Of a stretch of DNA of 37,671 nucleotides, positions 37,004 to 37,671 are shown piece after piece (positions within the stretch are counted from its first letter, which is position 1; every line of letters starts with the position of its first letter). The notes below the pieces were generated by a model. The model worked only from the letters and a program-made list of their open reading frames with translations. It had not been told where the DNA came from and made no database searches. This DNA is from a bacterium (GTDB lineage Bacteria; Auribacterota; UBA6266), in NCBI GenBank assembly GCA_028717725.1, contig JAQUNG010000005.1, positions 1 to 37,671 on the forward strand. Reading direction: 5' to 3'. The translations under genes and the position numbers were made by a program.

Positions 37004-37671
37004 ATGCCAGAAAATTTATTACCCAAATCAGATGCTATAAAATCACTTGTTTATACAGCGGTTGAATGTTATGCCGAAGGGTTTCAGGCACGACATGAAG
37101 GAGAAAAAGATGACCCCGATGGTACTTTAAATATGAAAATACACAATGTTTTTATTGCGGCCCTTGGCCCCGAACTACAATTTTATACAGCATTAGTTAG
37201 GTCTTTAGATAGTTCTTTAGGGAATATGTTAGAAAAACTTGCAATAAGCATAGCTAATTTTTCATATGAAGTTAATAAACGCGTTCAAGGACCGTTAGGA
37301 GTTGAACAAACGCGAGGTATTGCAGAATTGTTAGAAAAATATAAAAGAAGAGAGCTTAACCCACCAACAGTTGAAGATTATCAGTTTTTGAGGACAAAAC
37401 CAACGGACCAATCGTTACAGACTAAAAGGCATGAGAGTGACTATTATCTAATTGACAAAGAAACGAAGCAGCATTTTTTAATTGAGCTGAAAATCGGAGG
37501 TGATTTAGATAATAAGAAAGCTCGATCTGAAAAGGAAGCGCTTTTAGAGCAGTTCGCTATATTATCAAACACCCTACAAAGAGATACAGATATTAAAGTA
37601 TGCTTTGCTACCGCATACAATAGGTATGGTGAAGACAAGCCCTGGAAACAGGAACGTGTACGACAGTTTTT
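37004..37671 (+). CDS. TdeIII-family type II restriction endonuclease, N-terminal part
   Basis: The reading frame from ATG 37004 is open to the end of the window, giving 222 residues, so the C-terminus is missing. The region HESDYYLI...FLIELKIGGDLDNKKA contains a PD-(D/E)xK nuclease core: D146 and E161-L-K163. The segment GGDLDNKKARSEKEALLEQF closely matches TdeIII-type restriction enzymes, a family acting on GGNCC-type sites. AAGGAG lies ten bases upstream. The matching methyltransferase is expected beyond the window; none is visible here. Codon use is AT-rich compared with the core genes. Confidence 0.82.
   Translation, partial: MPENLLPKSDAIKSLVYTAVECYAEGFQARHEGEKDDPDGTLNMKIHNVFIAALGPELQFYTALVRSLDSSLGNMLEKLAISIANFSYEVNKRVQGPLGVEQTRGIAELLEKYKRRELNPPTVEDYQFLRTKPTDQSLQTKRHESDYYLIDKETKQHFLIELKIGGDLDNKKARSEKEALLEQFAILSNTLQRDTDIKVCFATAYNRYGEDKPWKQERVRQF

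Overview
The window is the replication-origin neighbourhood of a bacterial chromosome, followed on the right by an accessory end. Genes left of about 17.3 kb run on the minus strand and those from 17.85 to 31.4 kb on the plus strand, so both arms diverge from an origin around dnaA. Moderate GC, a bacterial V-type ATPase of the E-DUF2764-A-B-D-I-K layout, long-form GyrB, an archease-RtcB pair and abundant short dispersed palindromes suggest an uncultured Gram-negative-type lineage (Omnitrophota, another PVC-like or candidate phylum, or a Spirochaete relative). The sequence alone does not settle the phylum.

Left arm, in order of transcription (right to left): rpmH, rnpA, yidC, mnmE, mnmG, a YhcC-type radical SAM protein, parA, parB, the seven-gene V-ATPase operon (atpE, DUF2764, atpA, atpB, atpD, atpI, atpK), an M48 CAAX-protease-like membrane peptidase and the start of rsmI. 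Two parS sites lie next to parA, and one forms the last codons of the radical SAM gene. The ATPase c-ring subunit carries the residues that bind sodium in known Na+ V-ATPases.

Origin: DnaA boxes occur on both sides of dnaA. A strong promoter drives dnaA, and the dnaA-dnaN spacer has boxes, a hairpin and a CTA-repeat next to a very AT-rich stretch, which resembles a bipartite oriC. Right arm: dnaA, dnaN, recF, a DUF721 gene, gyrB and gyrA (with an unusual charged repeat tail), archease, rtcB, serS, tRNA-Ser(GCT) and a CBS-domain protein. A minus-strand pair (YhfC-type intramembrane protease, MetY-like sulfhydrylase), a two-TM protein of unknown function and a TrkH/KtrB potassium channel follow.

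The right end (about 36.0-37.7 kb) looks acquired. It has a gene-free block of about 360 bp packed with hairpins and bounded by inverted repeats, then a small XRE-type regulator, a promoter plus intrinsic terminator, and the start of a TdeIII-family type II restriction endonuclease cut by the window end. Two hairpins in the block share an identical loop (CCCGCACC) on unrelated stems. The restriction gene appears to sit behind a terminator, with a TGGTA motif repeated around the regulator, suggesting a controlled restriction-modification module. Short palindromic repeats recur at 1.4-1.5, 28.9-29.1, 30.4-30.7 and 34.2-34.4 kb.
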